From Alisma plantago-aquatica (lineage: Eukaryota; Streptophyta; Magnoliopsida; Alismatales; Alismataceae), in contig OY856413.1 in the NCBI GenBank assembly GCA_963693085.1, positions 746,081,056 through 746,145,055 on the forward strand: a stretch of 64,000 nt of DNA. The letters run 5' to 3'. Positions within the stretch are counted from its first letter, which is position 1. Each line of letters opens with the position of its first letter. A program made the translations under genes and the position numbers. The notes under the pieces are model-generated. The model saw only the letters and a program-made list of their open reading frames with translations. It was not told the DNA's origin and made no database searches. This document shows positions 37,139 through 48,712 of the stretch, piece after piece.

Positions 37139-39841
37139 CAATTGTAACAACGTCGATTGGACAAACATTATTAACTAAGCGGAAGCAATCACTAACATCG
37201 GATTACCAAAAATCACTAAAAATTAAAACCATTTGCAAAGAGATCCATTCATAGGAAAACTCTTTAACCAAGAACCAAAGTGTTTCCATTTCATCCTGAA
37301 TCACAAGTACACAGCCTGTACAATTCCTTTTTAAGGATTACAACACTGACTGCCCTGTTAACAAATATACACAGGCAGTATAAAACTTTGAGGCATTAAG
37401 CCAAAACTCCGATTGAATCATTTAAAACTCCGAGGACCTGAGAGTACAGAGACGACACATAGGACTACTATCTATATGACTTGATAGACAATATCTCCAC
37501 CTAAGATCTCATTTCTGTCCTTGTTGTTGCTGTTGCTTCTGCTCATCTCTGTTCTAGGGATTTCCTGCCTTGCCTTCCATGCATACCTAAAAATGTTTTC
37601 CCACGGGGGTGAGACAATTGAAAAATTGCCCCAGCGAGAGATATAACTCTCTGCCAAAACATTGTTATTGCAGTTTATTAAATTAAAACTGAGCAGGGGT
37701 TACTTTTACCTTATCAGGCAGAATTATTCATCATAGAACAGAATAAGATAATCTCCATTCTCAAGGAGGTCATTGCATCCACCCATGGTAGATAAGTAAT
37801 TCATCTGTCTACTTTGCATAGAATATAAAGAAACATAATTAACATTTATCTACTAAGGAATGCACAAAGAAATGCAACATCAGCCAATGAATCTCCGTAT
37901 TCAATCCTTAAGCAAACATGCTATACGGCTGATTACATTTTACAATCACACTTATGCTCTGAGGAGATGAGATATACCGCTCATACTCCAACCGACCATT
38001 ACGAAATCGCCTCGGTACCATACATAGGTCATCAAAAGAGCCGAATTCTTATGACCTCATCTGTCTCGGTCAGTACGAGACCACATACAGGACATCTCGT
38101 GTCTCTGCCAACTAGCTAGCCAGGGTATTCTGGCACCTTCGCTACAGAGTTACAGCGTCAACTGCACTCTCATCGCCAATCGAGAGATTTCTTGTTTATC
38201 TCCTCGATCCGACATTAAGTATCATTGGGAGATTCATGATACATCCATCCCGACATATTCATGAAGGATTGAGAGGTTTCTTGTTTACCTTCCAACAATC
38301 TCTTCAAGAGGACGTAAGGATATTTTCGCCCATTTACCCCCACATATTCAAAATATGTGCTCCGGGTTTTGCCGCGGGCACCCGTTTCACCATCACCTAT
38401 TCCTGACGATGATGGATCTATGGTCAGAGCACTACATGAATAGATTTCACTTGATTTATTAAGTACATTCTCATATTCTTTTAGCATCATCCAAGTTCTC
38501 AAACATAACTTATTACAACAATGCTATAAAGAGACATGTACTACTTTTATCAGATATTTATCAGTCTTTCAAAGACCCTGGGAACTCAGTCCCTCATTTC
38601 AATACTGGGAATTAGCATCCCTTCACTTTCTCATCACCATAATCATATGGTTCTGGGTATTCAGACCCTTAACTCATCATTGAGCATTATTATACCTTTT
38701 TCAGGTAACTACCACCTTCAGGTCATCTGACCAAGGCATTCATGATACTTGTTACACAAGCATCACATCTGGCTCACGAGGCCATGGAATATCTTGTCAC
38801 CTCTCACTAGGTAACAACTTACTCATGTGACTCATAAAAGTCCATGCATATTGCTTCTTTTACTAAGCAACAACAACATTAAGGTACATAATGCCAATCA
38901 ACATTTATAATATAAATGTCACAGCTCACACTAGTTATATACATCATCTCATAATATATGTATGGTTATTAGGCATGATAACAGTCATACAAGATATTCA
39001 TCACATCATGTGATGTGATAGTAACACCATTATTCCTCTACCAGGAATTAGGGTTTACTATCAAATAGGGCTTTTCATTCCCTTTACCCAAATTAGGGTT
39101 AGGGTTCCCCATTTCTCATTAATAAAGAGTTCATGATCTCATTATTTGTCTAACCCTTAATACATTATTCCATACCTCTGGGGCATTCAAGGATATCATA
39201 TTTGATTATTCTAGAACACTACTTTCATCATATAGCATTAATGATCATCAATTCAAGGTATGAGTTCATTTCTCATCCTTATCATGGTATGATTATGTCA
39301 TACACATCATTTGGGCTTAACCCCATTCTCAAGGTACATTAATTAACACTCATCAAGGTGTAACAACTCATTACATTTCATTGTAATAGTTGCATAGCAC
39401 ACTTCATATGTTTCTTACCCAATTATATTGGATTTGAAGTACATAAAGGCATATAAACCCTGAAATGCTGAATGTGATAACTATCATATCTTGATGTATC
39501 ACTTTATCATCATTTCAAACTCTGTTGAGTTATCCATCTTATCTTGTATTAAGGTATTTCCCTCTTAATACATCCCATCACTAATCTCTTACCTTTAGCA
39601 TATAATGCAAAGGCCACACATTAGAATTGTACAGCTATCTCACATGATATGGACTTATCTTAGTTTAAGGCATGACTTTATTATAAAGTTGCTTATAAAT
39701 AATCACAATGATACACCCTCAACTAGGGTTTCTCATCACATATCTTATGTATCCTTCATCCAATTATATTGGACTTATAATCATATCAAGGTATACGATC
39801 ATATGAGGTCACTTTCAAATCACCTCTAAATCAAGCATAGA

Positions 39842-39924
39842 GCACCACGGTCGTGCAACCAAGAACGGTCGTGCGAAGGGAAGCCACCACGGTCGTGCAA
39901 AGTGAAGCTACCACAGTCGTGCTA
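39842..39924. repeat. ACGGTCGTGC direct-repeat cluster, right LTR of B
   Basis: Four copies. Relative to the left LTR, an 18-bp segment covering one unit is absent between the second and last copies. Confidence 0.8.
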
Positions 39925-40113
39925 CAGAAGTTCCCCTCATGAATCATATTCAAGTATGAATTCTATTCTTTCATTAGGGATTAGGGTTTCACATACCATC
40001 TCCCTTCTTTAGAATAGGGATTACATATAGCATCACCCTTCATTAGGGTTTCATATCACGTTTCCCATATTCAAGGTTTGCTAATCATTCCCAATTAGGG
40101 TTTCTCATGAAAT

Positions 40114-40327
40114 CACCCTCAATTAGGGTTTCACATGGATACACCCTCAACTAGGGTTTCACATGGATACACCCTCAGTTAGGGTTTCACATGCATACAC
40201 CCTCAGTTAGGGTTTCACATGGACACACCCTCAACTAGGGTTTCACATGGATACACCCTCAACTAGGGTTTCATAAGGATACACCCTCAACTAGGGTTTG
40301 AGTTCAATAACCCTGTCAATTAGGGTT
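40114..40327. repeat. 28-bp minisatellite with TAGGGTTT core, right LTR of B
   Basis: Same unit number and order as in the left LTR, with single-base differences. Confidence 0.9.
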
Positions 40328-40950
40328 TATGTTCATGTTTAGGGTTTCATGATCTCTTTACTTAAGGATCATAACTCTTAACCACCACATGAATCATATT
40401 CATGTATGAATTCATGCTATCAACTTCTCAACTTGAATAGGTCATATCACCCTTTAGTTGAGTACATACAACTATGATTAACATAGTGTATCAAGTCATT
40501 GACCCTATAAGCAATTAGGAATTCATCCCTTAATTGGCACTAATCCCTTAGGTACTATTTGGGTTTCAACCTTTGTACCTTCTTTGATTATCATTACTAA
40601 TCAACATTGGATCAATGGATCATTCATCATCTTGATTCTCAATAGATTCAATCACATTGGACCTCCATTACATAGGGTATCCAATTGAATTAGGGTTTTC
40701 AATGTTGATTCCTTCAATCATTGAATTCATGGAACCAATCATCAATTGGACCTACCCTCATACTTCAATTGAGTTTAATAGGTCAACCTTCAACTGATTT
40801 GACTCTCAATTGACCCTCAATTGATCATCAATTAGGGTTTTATTCAATTGAATTAGGGTTTGGAATCGATGATTCAACAACACTAATCAATGTAAGACTA
40901 GTTGCTTTGAAACCATTGAACCATCATCCAAATTGGATATGACCTGGCCC

Positions 40951-42080
40951 CAAACGGTCTTGAGGTCATTTGGATGACCTCCAAACGGTCTTGAGACCGT
41001 TTGCCCATCATATCACTCAAATCTAAGCAATCCAATTAGGGTTTGGTTCATTGGATTGATCACCAAATCAGCATTACATTGTTTAACAACTTGGTACCTT
41101 TAGACCTTCAAACACCTAACCATACTCAACCCTAGACCTCCAAACGGTCTTGGGTGACCACCAAACGGTCTTGAGACCGTTTGGATGAGCTCCAAATGGT
41201 CTTGAGACCGTTTGGCTCATCCAACCTTTGGACTTTAGTGAAAAATCATCATGGATTGGTCTATCAAGTTGATCAACAAATCAGCACTACATTGCAATAT
41301 GATTAGTACCTTTGGACCTTCAATTGGTCAACTATACTTGACCCCAGACCTCCAAACGGTCTTGTGGTGATCCCCAAACGGGTTTGAAACCGTTTGGGTG
41401 ATCCCCAAACGGGTTTGAACCCGTTTGGGCTAATCAACCCAAAATCTCAACTTCACTCATTGGAATTGCAGCACTGTTTTCAATTAGGGTTTGCCTAATT
41501 GATTAGCCTTAAACTCACGATTCCTTGGGAGTTAACCCCTCAAATTTGGAGAGGAATTAACCAACATAATTATGAACAGGAATCCCAAACGGTCAACGCT
41601 TGGTCAACTCACGCAAATGGTCTTGAACCCGTTTTCCCAAGCAGGTCAAGTTAATCAGGTTGAAAATCAGCACTTAATCCAATTAGGTTTTCCTAATTGA
41701 TTAGCCGTCAACCTATGATTCCTTTGAATTTAACCCCTCAAATTTGGAGGGTCATTAACCAACATCATTATGAACAGGAATACCAAACGGTCAACGCTTG
41801 GTCAACCATCTCAAACGGTCCTGAACCCGTTTTCCCAAGCAGGTCAAGTTATTCAGGTTGAAAATCAGCACTTAATTCAATTCGATTTGTCTAATTGATT
41901 GGCCTTAAACTTATGATTCCTTTGGAGTTAACCCCTCAAATTTGGAGGGTCATTAGCCTACATAATTAGGAACGAGATTCCCAAACGTTCAACTCTTGTT
42001 CAACTCTTTAAAATGGGTTTGAACCCGTTTGACACCAAACGGTTTGCAACCCGTTTGGTCACCAAACGGTTTTGGTGAAC
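40951..42080. repeat. palindrome cluster, right LTR of B
   Basis: Same set as in the left LTR. The best palindrome is at 41,404-41,429. Around 42,010-42,085 the right copy has one more pair than the left. Confidence 0.9.
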
Positions 42081-42601
42081 GCGTTTGGTCCCCACCTTTG
42101 AGATCGTTTTCTCCTAAGATATTTGGTTAGGTGCTTGCTTATGATGATTTCATCATCATCTTCCTTCGTGCACCCAAGAACAGCAACCGTTCTTGATGGA
42201 AATTGCAGCAAAGAATCAAGTTTGTAACAAATTGAAGAAAACAATCAACAAAGCATAGATGATTGATGCAATAGCAATGATTAAGGGTTTGAGTTATAAA
42301 ACCCGCCTCCAATTGAGCTACAAAGCTCCAAGATCACGCCATAAATGGTGGATGAAGCTCTAGCAACTCCCCCTAGGCTCGTCCTCAAGCTTTTGATTGG
42401 CTAGGATTGAAGAGGAGATCGAAATAAGAAGGAATCCATAATTTATTTTCGATTTCCACCATTAAATCATGAAGAACGAGGGTCAAGAAGCTTACCAACA
42501 GGTTGGGGCTCGTCCTCCTGTTGCTCCTAAGTCCCCTTGAGCTCATCCCAAGCAAAGGAAGAAGAAAGGGCCGAAAAAGCCTTTCAATTCAGGAAAAGGC
42601 A

Positions 42602-42609
42602 CTTTTATA
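42602..42609 (-). promoter_or_regulatory. TATA box candidate of Element B 5' LTR
   Basis: Minus-strand TATAAAAG in the same context as 34,544-34,551. Confidence 0.5.
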
Positions 42610-43493
42610 AGGAAATTGATGAGAGAGCAAATGCCTTATAAAAATCCAATTAATCCCAATAAAGTGGCCGCCTCTTCCCCCTCAACTACCTTGGGTACGA
42701 GGAACCTTCCTTGCCTTTAATTCCCCTTCATTATCCTCAATTTAAAGAAAAGCAAATTAAGCACCTTAATGCTTATAATATAATATCCCACATGTGAGTG
42801 GATATTACTTTTCTTTATAAAAAGGTGAGTGGAATTTCACCTACTTAAGATATTTTCGTTCCTTATCTTGTTAAAGGAACGTCCATCCTTATTAAAAATC
42901 AACACAAAACATTTTGTTTGAAAGCCCTTCAATTATTTTTATTCATTTTTGCCCTAAATCGAATTAGGGTTTCAATTAGGCATTATTCTTGATTATTTTA
43001 ATGTCAAGATTCTCTCTCCTACAACTTAATTCAAATGAGGAGTCCCTCTCATTTTCTTTGCTCTAAATGATGCTAAGAAACATTAGGGACCTTTTTGAAG
43101 TGGTAATTTGCATATTGAACTCTAGATTTTGGGTAAATTGCACATTACACCAAAACTAGATTTTAATGCACAAGGATTGCTTTACAAGCTTAATCTTGGT
43201 GTCCAAGCTTGTGGAAACCATACCACTACATCATATTCATTATTATGATGTCTCAACATCAGAGGAACATCTTATCACGCAACATTTGCAATTTAACCCC
43301 TCAACTTGGGTAATTTGCACTTTAGTCCAAAATAAGCAAACATTGCTTCAACATTGTTCAAACAGGATCAAAATTGAAACATAGGTTCTTTTTGAGCCTT
43401 AATTACTTTTCACAAGATGAGATTAAGCATATAATCATCTTTCTTAATCAAAACACCTAGGGTTAAAGCATAACCCAGGTTAGGGATGTTACA

Positions 43494-43498
43494 CTTAT
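43494..43498. other. target-site duplication CTTAT, right copy (Element B)
   Basis: Matches 29,077-29,081. Confidence 0.9.
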
Positions 43499-44032
43499 TA
43501 TGAATTTTAAGCACTAGGTTCCCCATTTGTACTCCAAGGACCTATGCATAAATCCTATTTGGCCCAATTGGGTTGGAATTGAGTTCTAGGGATCATGGCA
43601 CATTCCCTAGCCTTCCAAAGGATCCATACACTTAATCATATTATCAACTATGAAATTAAATCTTGATACAATATAATTTCTCAATTGAAGCTTTATTGTG
43701 ATATATCAGGTCAACATTACTTTACTTTCTTAATAATGAGACCTAAATTGGTCTAAGGCTCAAATTCATTAGCTAGAGTCATAATATTTTCTTCATTGTT
43801 CTAATTTGGTCATAACCTCATATTTTCAAATTACATTTGAAATTCTCAAACTTTGATGATTTTACAACACTAATCGAATTACACACGAGACTCTTGCTAC
43901 ATTCTTTTTCCCTTAAATCCAAATACCATGAAAATTTTATGAAATCTTATTGTAGCCATAAACAAATCCTATGTTGATGTCATCAATTACTTAATCATTT
44001 ACTTTCTAGGTTCCAAAGATCAGGGTGTGACA
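43499..44032 (-). mobile_element. Element A 5' LTR, part right of Element B
   Basis: Continues the homology to 23,874-24,387 exactly after the duplicated CTTAT and ends CAGGGTGTGACA. In the element's direction this is the first part of U3. Confidence 0.85.
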
Positions 44033-44037
44033 CTACA
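44033..44037. other. target-site duplication CTACA, right copy (Element A)
   Basis: Matches 19,757-19,761. Confidence 0.85.
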
Positions 44038-44065
44038 TGTACTCAGGTACACAATATTTTTAGTC
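44038..44065 (+). mobile_element. microsatellite-bounded element copy M5, right end
   Basis: GTACTCAGGTACAC and TTTTTAGTCAC complement the M5 left end at 19,377-19,420. Separated from it by the Element A insertion. Confidence 0.5.
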
Positions 44066-44106
44066 ACACACGCACGCACGCATATACACACATATGTATA
44101 TATATG

Positions 44107-44151
<45 letters not shown>

Positions 44152-44190
44152 ATATATGTATATATATATACATATATATGTATGTATATG

Positions 44191-44268
<78 letters not shown>
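44066..44268. repeat. compound microsatellite (CA/CG)n(TA)n(GA)n
   Basis: ACACGCACGC start, long TA tract with interspersed CA and GTA, ending in a GA run at 44,246-44,268. Confidence 0.95.
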
Positions 44269-44269
<1 letters not shown>

Positions 44270-44663
44270 TCAGGAAAGAATACACTCGAGTGTACAGATC
44301 ACATGGATACACTCAAGTGTGTTTGCATATCATGACTATTTTTTCCAAGATGTAAACCATTGATCTTCATTGTCATACTATAATTAGGTTAAATACAAAT
44401 TTTGAGTCCATTTGGATGTGTGTAAGTCATTCACCCGATGACAACAAATTCGACACACAAAACTAGTTTGAAATGTATAATTTTTGCGGTTCTTTATAAC
44501 ATGACCTATAAAAACTCAAATGTGCTCAAATTTTGCGTATGAGCTATTCACAACATGTTTAAGAAAATCAACATATTAGATTTTTGAAAAAAAAATATTG
44601 CATTATGAAAAACTACTTGATTGTATTTTGCTCCGAATACACTCGAGTGTATTCTAGCATGAC
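44269..44663 (-). mobile_element. microsatellite-bounded element copy M3
   Basis: Left end GTCAGGAAAGAATACACTC and right end GAGTGTATTCTAGCATGAC are inverted repeats, each including the palindrome ACACTCGAGTGT. The core is the reverse complement of M1, M2 and M4. 395 bp, no coding capacity. Confidence 0.8.
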
Positions 44664-44723
44664 TATATATATATACATATATATACATATATATATGTAT
44701 ATATATATACATATATATACATA

Positions 44724-44782
<59 letters not shown>
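44664..44782. repeat. TA microsatellite
   Basis: TA repeats with occasional CA or GTA interruptions between M3 and the SINE-like insert. Confidence 0.95.

Positions 44783-45502
<720 letters not shown>

Positions 45503-45582
<80 letters not shown>
45503..45582. repeat. compound microsatellite (CT)n(AT)n
   Basis: CT to about 45,541, then AT to 45,582. Confidence 0.95.
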
Positions 45583-45587
<5 letters not shown>

Positions 45588-46502
45588 CGTTCTTTTTTAA
45601 AACAAGAGCGTAAACAATCCCAACGCTTCGTTCTTGGCCTTTAAATTTGAGTTATTTTTCACTTAGGAGATTTGTTCAGCGCCGATGCACTCATGTATCC
45701 AAATTCTAGTTCTCTCATACCGTTGACATCGCTTAATTTGCACCAAGCTGCTCGTCAAAACGATTCATGCAGCAACAAAAGCCGAGCTGCTCAGGCAATG
45801 GAGGAACTGGTGGACCTAACCTGTAGTTTCAAGGCCTTCCTTTAAAGTACTCCAGCTCATTGATTGCTTAATGCACTCTTTTTACCTTGTTCTTTCCATG
45901 AGTAAAAATGTTCCGCTGAATATATTTTTTAATATTCTTGCATACTGTTTAACAGAGCACAATACTTTTGTGCTTCGAAGTAGTTGTAGGTTTGTTGTGG
46001 ACTTATAAAATAAATTTAGAAGGAAAGCTACACTTGGGCGGATGCGAGTTAATAACAATCCACTGTGTTCTAGATGTCTGTCGGTCTTTTGGGCATAGTC
46101 AAACCAATACATTTCCAATATTAGCAAGTAGCAACCACCAACGAATGTTGGTCTCGCCAGGTTGTGGATGGTGCCCCAGTCATTCTCCACCAGATCCTGC
46201 ACGGGATTTTCTCGAGTCCATTAGCTGGCAATTTTTGTTGCCTCCCTCGCAAAATGCTGAACCTTCACACGTATAAAGAATTAAAAAATACAAACACGGG
46301 GTCGAAAAAGTATGCCGATTGATGCGCGTGGCAAAACGATACCCAGTCTTTTTAGTTTAAGGGTCATCTATAATTATTCACGTATTGCTTGCATTTTCTT
46401 TTAACCAAACAATTTTGTTTTAGGGAATACAGCTGGAAACGTCCTACTCCAACGGGTTTGAAAGCAAAGGCTGCATTTAAAATTCAGCATTTTTTTTACT
46501 TA
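45583..46502. other. unassigned sequence
   Basis: About 920 bp without a recognisable gene or repeat end. Two overlapping open stretches on opposite strands (45,882-46,202 minus and 45,968-46,276 plus) have no family features. Confidence 0.4.
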
Positions 46503-46795
46503 CTAGTGAACGCACACGCGTACGACATATAAAATTTGTTGGAAATGTATGGGGATAAGACTCGTCCGTGAAATGGTCCCTACGGTAAAAGATATTTGTG
46601 TTGTTTGTTTGAAAGGAGAGAATCAAAGAACCGTTTCTGTGGGATGGAGAGAGAAATACATAATTAAAGATAATAAAAGTTAATAGAAGAGTGAAAAAAA
46701 ATATTTGTAGGAGTAAAATTCCTTGAAAAAAGAAGAGAAGAGAGTGAATCAAGGAGAGCGCAACATCTAACTCGCTCTTTTTATAATAGTATAGA
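46503..46795 (-). mobile_element. non-autonomous Helitron H1
   Basis: On the minus strand it starts TCTATACTATTATAAAAAG and ends GCGTTCACTAG, with a GC-rich stem just before the CTAG end. It is flanked by A on the 5' side and T on the 3' side, the Helitron rule A^T. 293 bp, no Rep/helicase. Homologous to H2 and H3 over its whole length. Eight bases of the terminal stem region are missing compared with H2. Confidence 0.8.
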
Positions 46796-46939
46796 TTTGC
46801 GATAATAATCAAGGGCATAGTTTCGACCGGGGCTCTAACCCCCTCCCTCTCTCTTAAATTCTAATCTATACTTATCTATATTTAGAAGAAAACTATATAT
46901 ATGTATAAACTTATACATATATAAGCTTATGTAAAACAA
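46796..46939. other. short unassigned spacer
   Basis: AT-rich. Contains TCTATACTTATCTATATT near 46,864, which could be another Helitron 5' start on the + strand but has no matching end. Confidence 0.3.
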
Positions 46940-47040
46940 AAGAATGTTGAACTGTCAACCGGGTTGGTAGATATCTTTCATCCTTTTTAGAGGTCGTTGG
47001 TTCGATTCGACTCCTTAATAATACATTTTTTTTATTCTTA
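46940..47040 (+). mobile_element. tRNA-like SINE candidate 1
   Basis: CTGTCAACCGGGTTGGTAGA near 46,955 resembles a tRNA D-arm/A box and GTTGGTTCGATTCGACTCC near 46,995 a T-arm/B box, at tRNA-like spacing. A T-run follows. It does not fold as a full tRNA and has no acceptor stem, so a SINE head is more likely than a tRNA gene. Confidence 0.5.
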
Positions 47041-47099
47041 CAGCCCATGACATTTAAAATTTTTGAAATGTATATATAAGATAATTTCATATCTTTATA

Positions 47100-47190
47100 G
47101 ATGAGGAGCAGCTGGCTGAATAGTAGATTCTAATTGTTCGTAATTTAAGATCACAAGCTCTAATGCTTTATTTGATAAAAAAAAATTAAT
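47100..47190 (+). mobile_element. tRNA-like SINE candidate 2, decayed
   Basis: CAGCTGGCTGAATAGTAGATT and, about 28 bases on, AAGATCACAAGCTC resemble A and B boxes with the B-box GGTTCGA core lost. Followed by an A-rich stretch at 47,178. Confidence 0.3.
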
Positions 47191-47520
47191 AAATTATTTT
47201 TGTCTCAGCTGTCGTAGTAAATTTTTGGATCCGACATTGATAATAATAATTATAATAAGAAAATGAGAAGGATAAAGGTTGCTACAGCGGCAACAGCCAA
47301 GGCAAGTGACCGTTGGCGCAACTACCATCCGGTGTCGGCCCCTAGACACAAGCGTGCATAATCCACAACCTTTGTTTCATCCCCAACAGGTACCTGCCCA
47401 TATTGGCACGTACCGTCGAGCAACACCTCATCTCCATTTTACTTTTGTGTTTGTGGGCCGCTAACTTTCCTCTCTCCTGTTTTCCGTTATAAGAGAATCA
47501 CAACTCACTTTATCATATTC
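47191..47520. other. unassigned, partly GC-rich
   Basis: Contains an open 61-codon stretch at 47,279-47,464 with no family features and an unremarkable AT-rich end. Nothing firm. Confidence 0.3.
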
Positions 47521-48362
47521 TTTTTTTTATAATCCGAACATCTTCATTACTGAAAAGTAATACGGCGTCTACACATAGGAAAAATAATTTTGGAAGTACA
47601 TACAACCAAGAGTAGGACTATCTAATCCTCAAAACTCATGTTGGAATGATAATAGAACGCTTCTGTATTGATCTTTTTTCTACTAGGCTGACATAAACAG
47701 CTTTTGATAAGAGATTCCTTCAACTTGAGAATATGTCGGAGATGATAAATCTGCAAATGAAAAATATATTGACCAGTATTTTCCGCCACGTGCAGAGCCA
47801 TAGACCCAGTAGTGAATCCGAACAGAATAAATCGAGGCCAGCAAGAGCTAAGACTCGTAGCTCCCAAACAGAGAGAACAACATCGCCGACAAGCAGTGAC
47901 CAACACCGATAAGCAGTGACAACAACGCCGACGAGCGGCGAGGAGCGGGCAGAAGAACCTACTGCAAAAAAAATAAGAAAAAACAGGGAGGCCCGAGAAG
48001 AAGCACGGGGGCGGGGGGGTCTCGACTGTCGTAGGGACTGACGATCAGGGCAAGTCGCCCACTCTCCGCTTCACCCCAGCGAGCCAAGGCACCGTCAGGG
48101 CACGCCACCAAACCACCAGCGCCGCAGTCTCGAGATCCGAGGCCGAGAACCACCGCTGAGAAGGACGGGTCCTAGACGAAAAGCAGGCAGAGGCTCCGTC
48201 GAGGCATCTTGAGACAACCGAGGAAGAAGAAAGCCCACGGGGAGAGGGAACGTTGTGCGTCGTTAGGCAGCCTCCCCCCCCTGAGCAGGGTCAGCGACGG
48301 AGCAAGCCCTAGATCGCCATAACGATCGCGGGAGCTAGGGAGAGAAAAGATCCCGCTATACA
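47521..48362 (-). other. GC-rich retroposon-like or gene-fragment sequence
   Basis: On the minus strand a GC-rich 5' part (from 48,362 to about 47,960) leads into AT-richer sequence that ends AATGAAGATGTTCGGATTAT followed by an A run near 47,521-47,528, as in LINE-type or retroposed 3' ends. Two T-rich stretches ending TTTGCAG (near 47,960 and 47,753) look like 3' splice sites, which would speak for an unspliced gene fragment instead. Open stretches (47,622-47,906, 47,959-48,153 and 48,172-48,363, minus) show no known domain. Confidence 0.35.
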
Positions 48363-48712
48363 ATGGTTTTGATCATCCACTTTAACAGATTCTTTGTTGT
48401 TATTGGATTAATGCATTTTTTTAAAGCCAGCTTAATCATTACATTGACAACAAATTTAGGGTCATCTGAAAAGATAAGAGATTCACACAATCTCAGTAAT
48501 ATAGTAACAAGAGGTACAATGATATTATACAAATTCAATCGGTTACAACTAAGAAACTCGTATGAATTGGTTTTCTTTGTGACAAAGCAGCTTCGAAATA
48601 CAATCCATCCCCAATTAGGGGTGACACGTATATTAATGAAACCTTAAATACTGAGGTCAAAACTACAGAGCGAATTGGATTAGTAGGATGTCGTCTGTCT
48701 TCTTTATATATA
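48363..48712. other. unassigned sequence
   Basis: 350 bp. A 94-codon + strand open stretch (48,363-48,647) has no recognisable family features. Confidence 0.3.

Larger units (their letters stand above)
29082..43493 (-). mobile_element. Element B: gene-less retrotransposon with 6.35-kb LTRs (LARD-like)
   Basis: Two nearly identical direct repeats (29,082-35,435 and 37,143-43,493) flank 1.7 kb. Ends are TG...CA with the duplication CTTAT. The minus strand starts TGTAACATCCCTGACC, the usual start of Del/Tekay-like gypsy LTRs, and the sequence before the 3' LTR (TTTCAGGGACGAAATCC) is typical of their pol end. The iMet primer site at 37,127-37,138 shows it points left. The interior has no gag or pol. 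It sits in Element A's 5' LTR, so it is younger than A, in agreement with the visibly closer match of its LTRs. Confidence 0.9.
37143..43493 (-). mobile_element. Element B 5' LTR (right copy)
   Basis: 6,351 bp, the promoter-bearing copy in the element's direction. It carries the same minisatellite (40,114-40,327), palindrome cluster (40,951-42,080) and ACGGTCGTGC cluster as its partner. Confidence 0.9.
19762..44032 (-). mobile_element. Element A: gene-less long-LTR retrotransposon (LARD-like), with Element B nested inside
   Basis: Two ~4.62 kb direct repeats (19,762-24,387 and 24,994-29,081 continued at 43,499-44,032) flank a 606-bp interior. The outer ends are TG...CA with the duplication CTACA. 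The minus strand starts TGTCACACCCTGATC and the iMet-type primer site lies left of the right repeat, so the element points left. The stretch ATTTTGAGGATGAAAT before the 3' LTR is shared with Element C, placing it in the Del/Tekay-like group of Ty3/gypsy. No gag or pol is present, so it moved with proteins made elsewhere. Removing B gives an element of about 9.85 kb. Confidence 0.85.

Noticed and set aside
29082..43493. Segmental duplication of 6.35 kb
   Set aside because: TG...CA ends, a primer site, a purine tract and a 5-bp target duplication show the two copies are LTRs.
46940..47040. Functional tRNA gene
   Set aside because: A and B boxes are present but no acceptor or anticodon stem can be formed.
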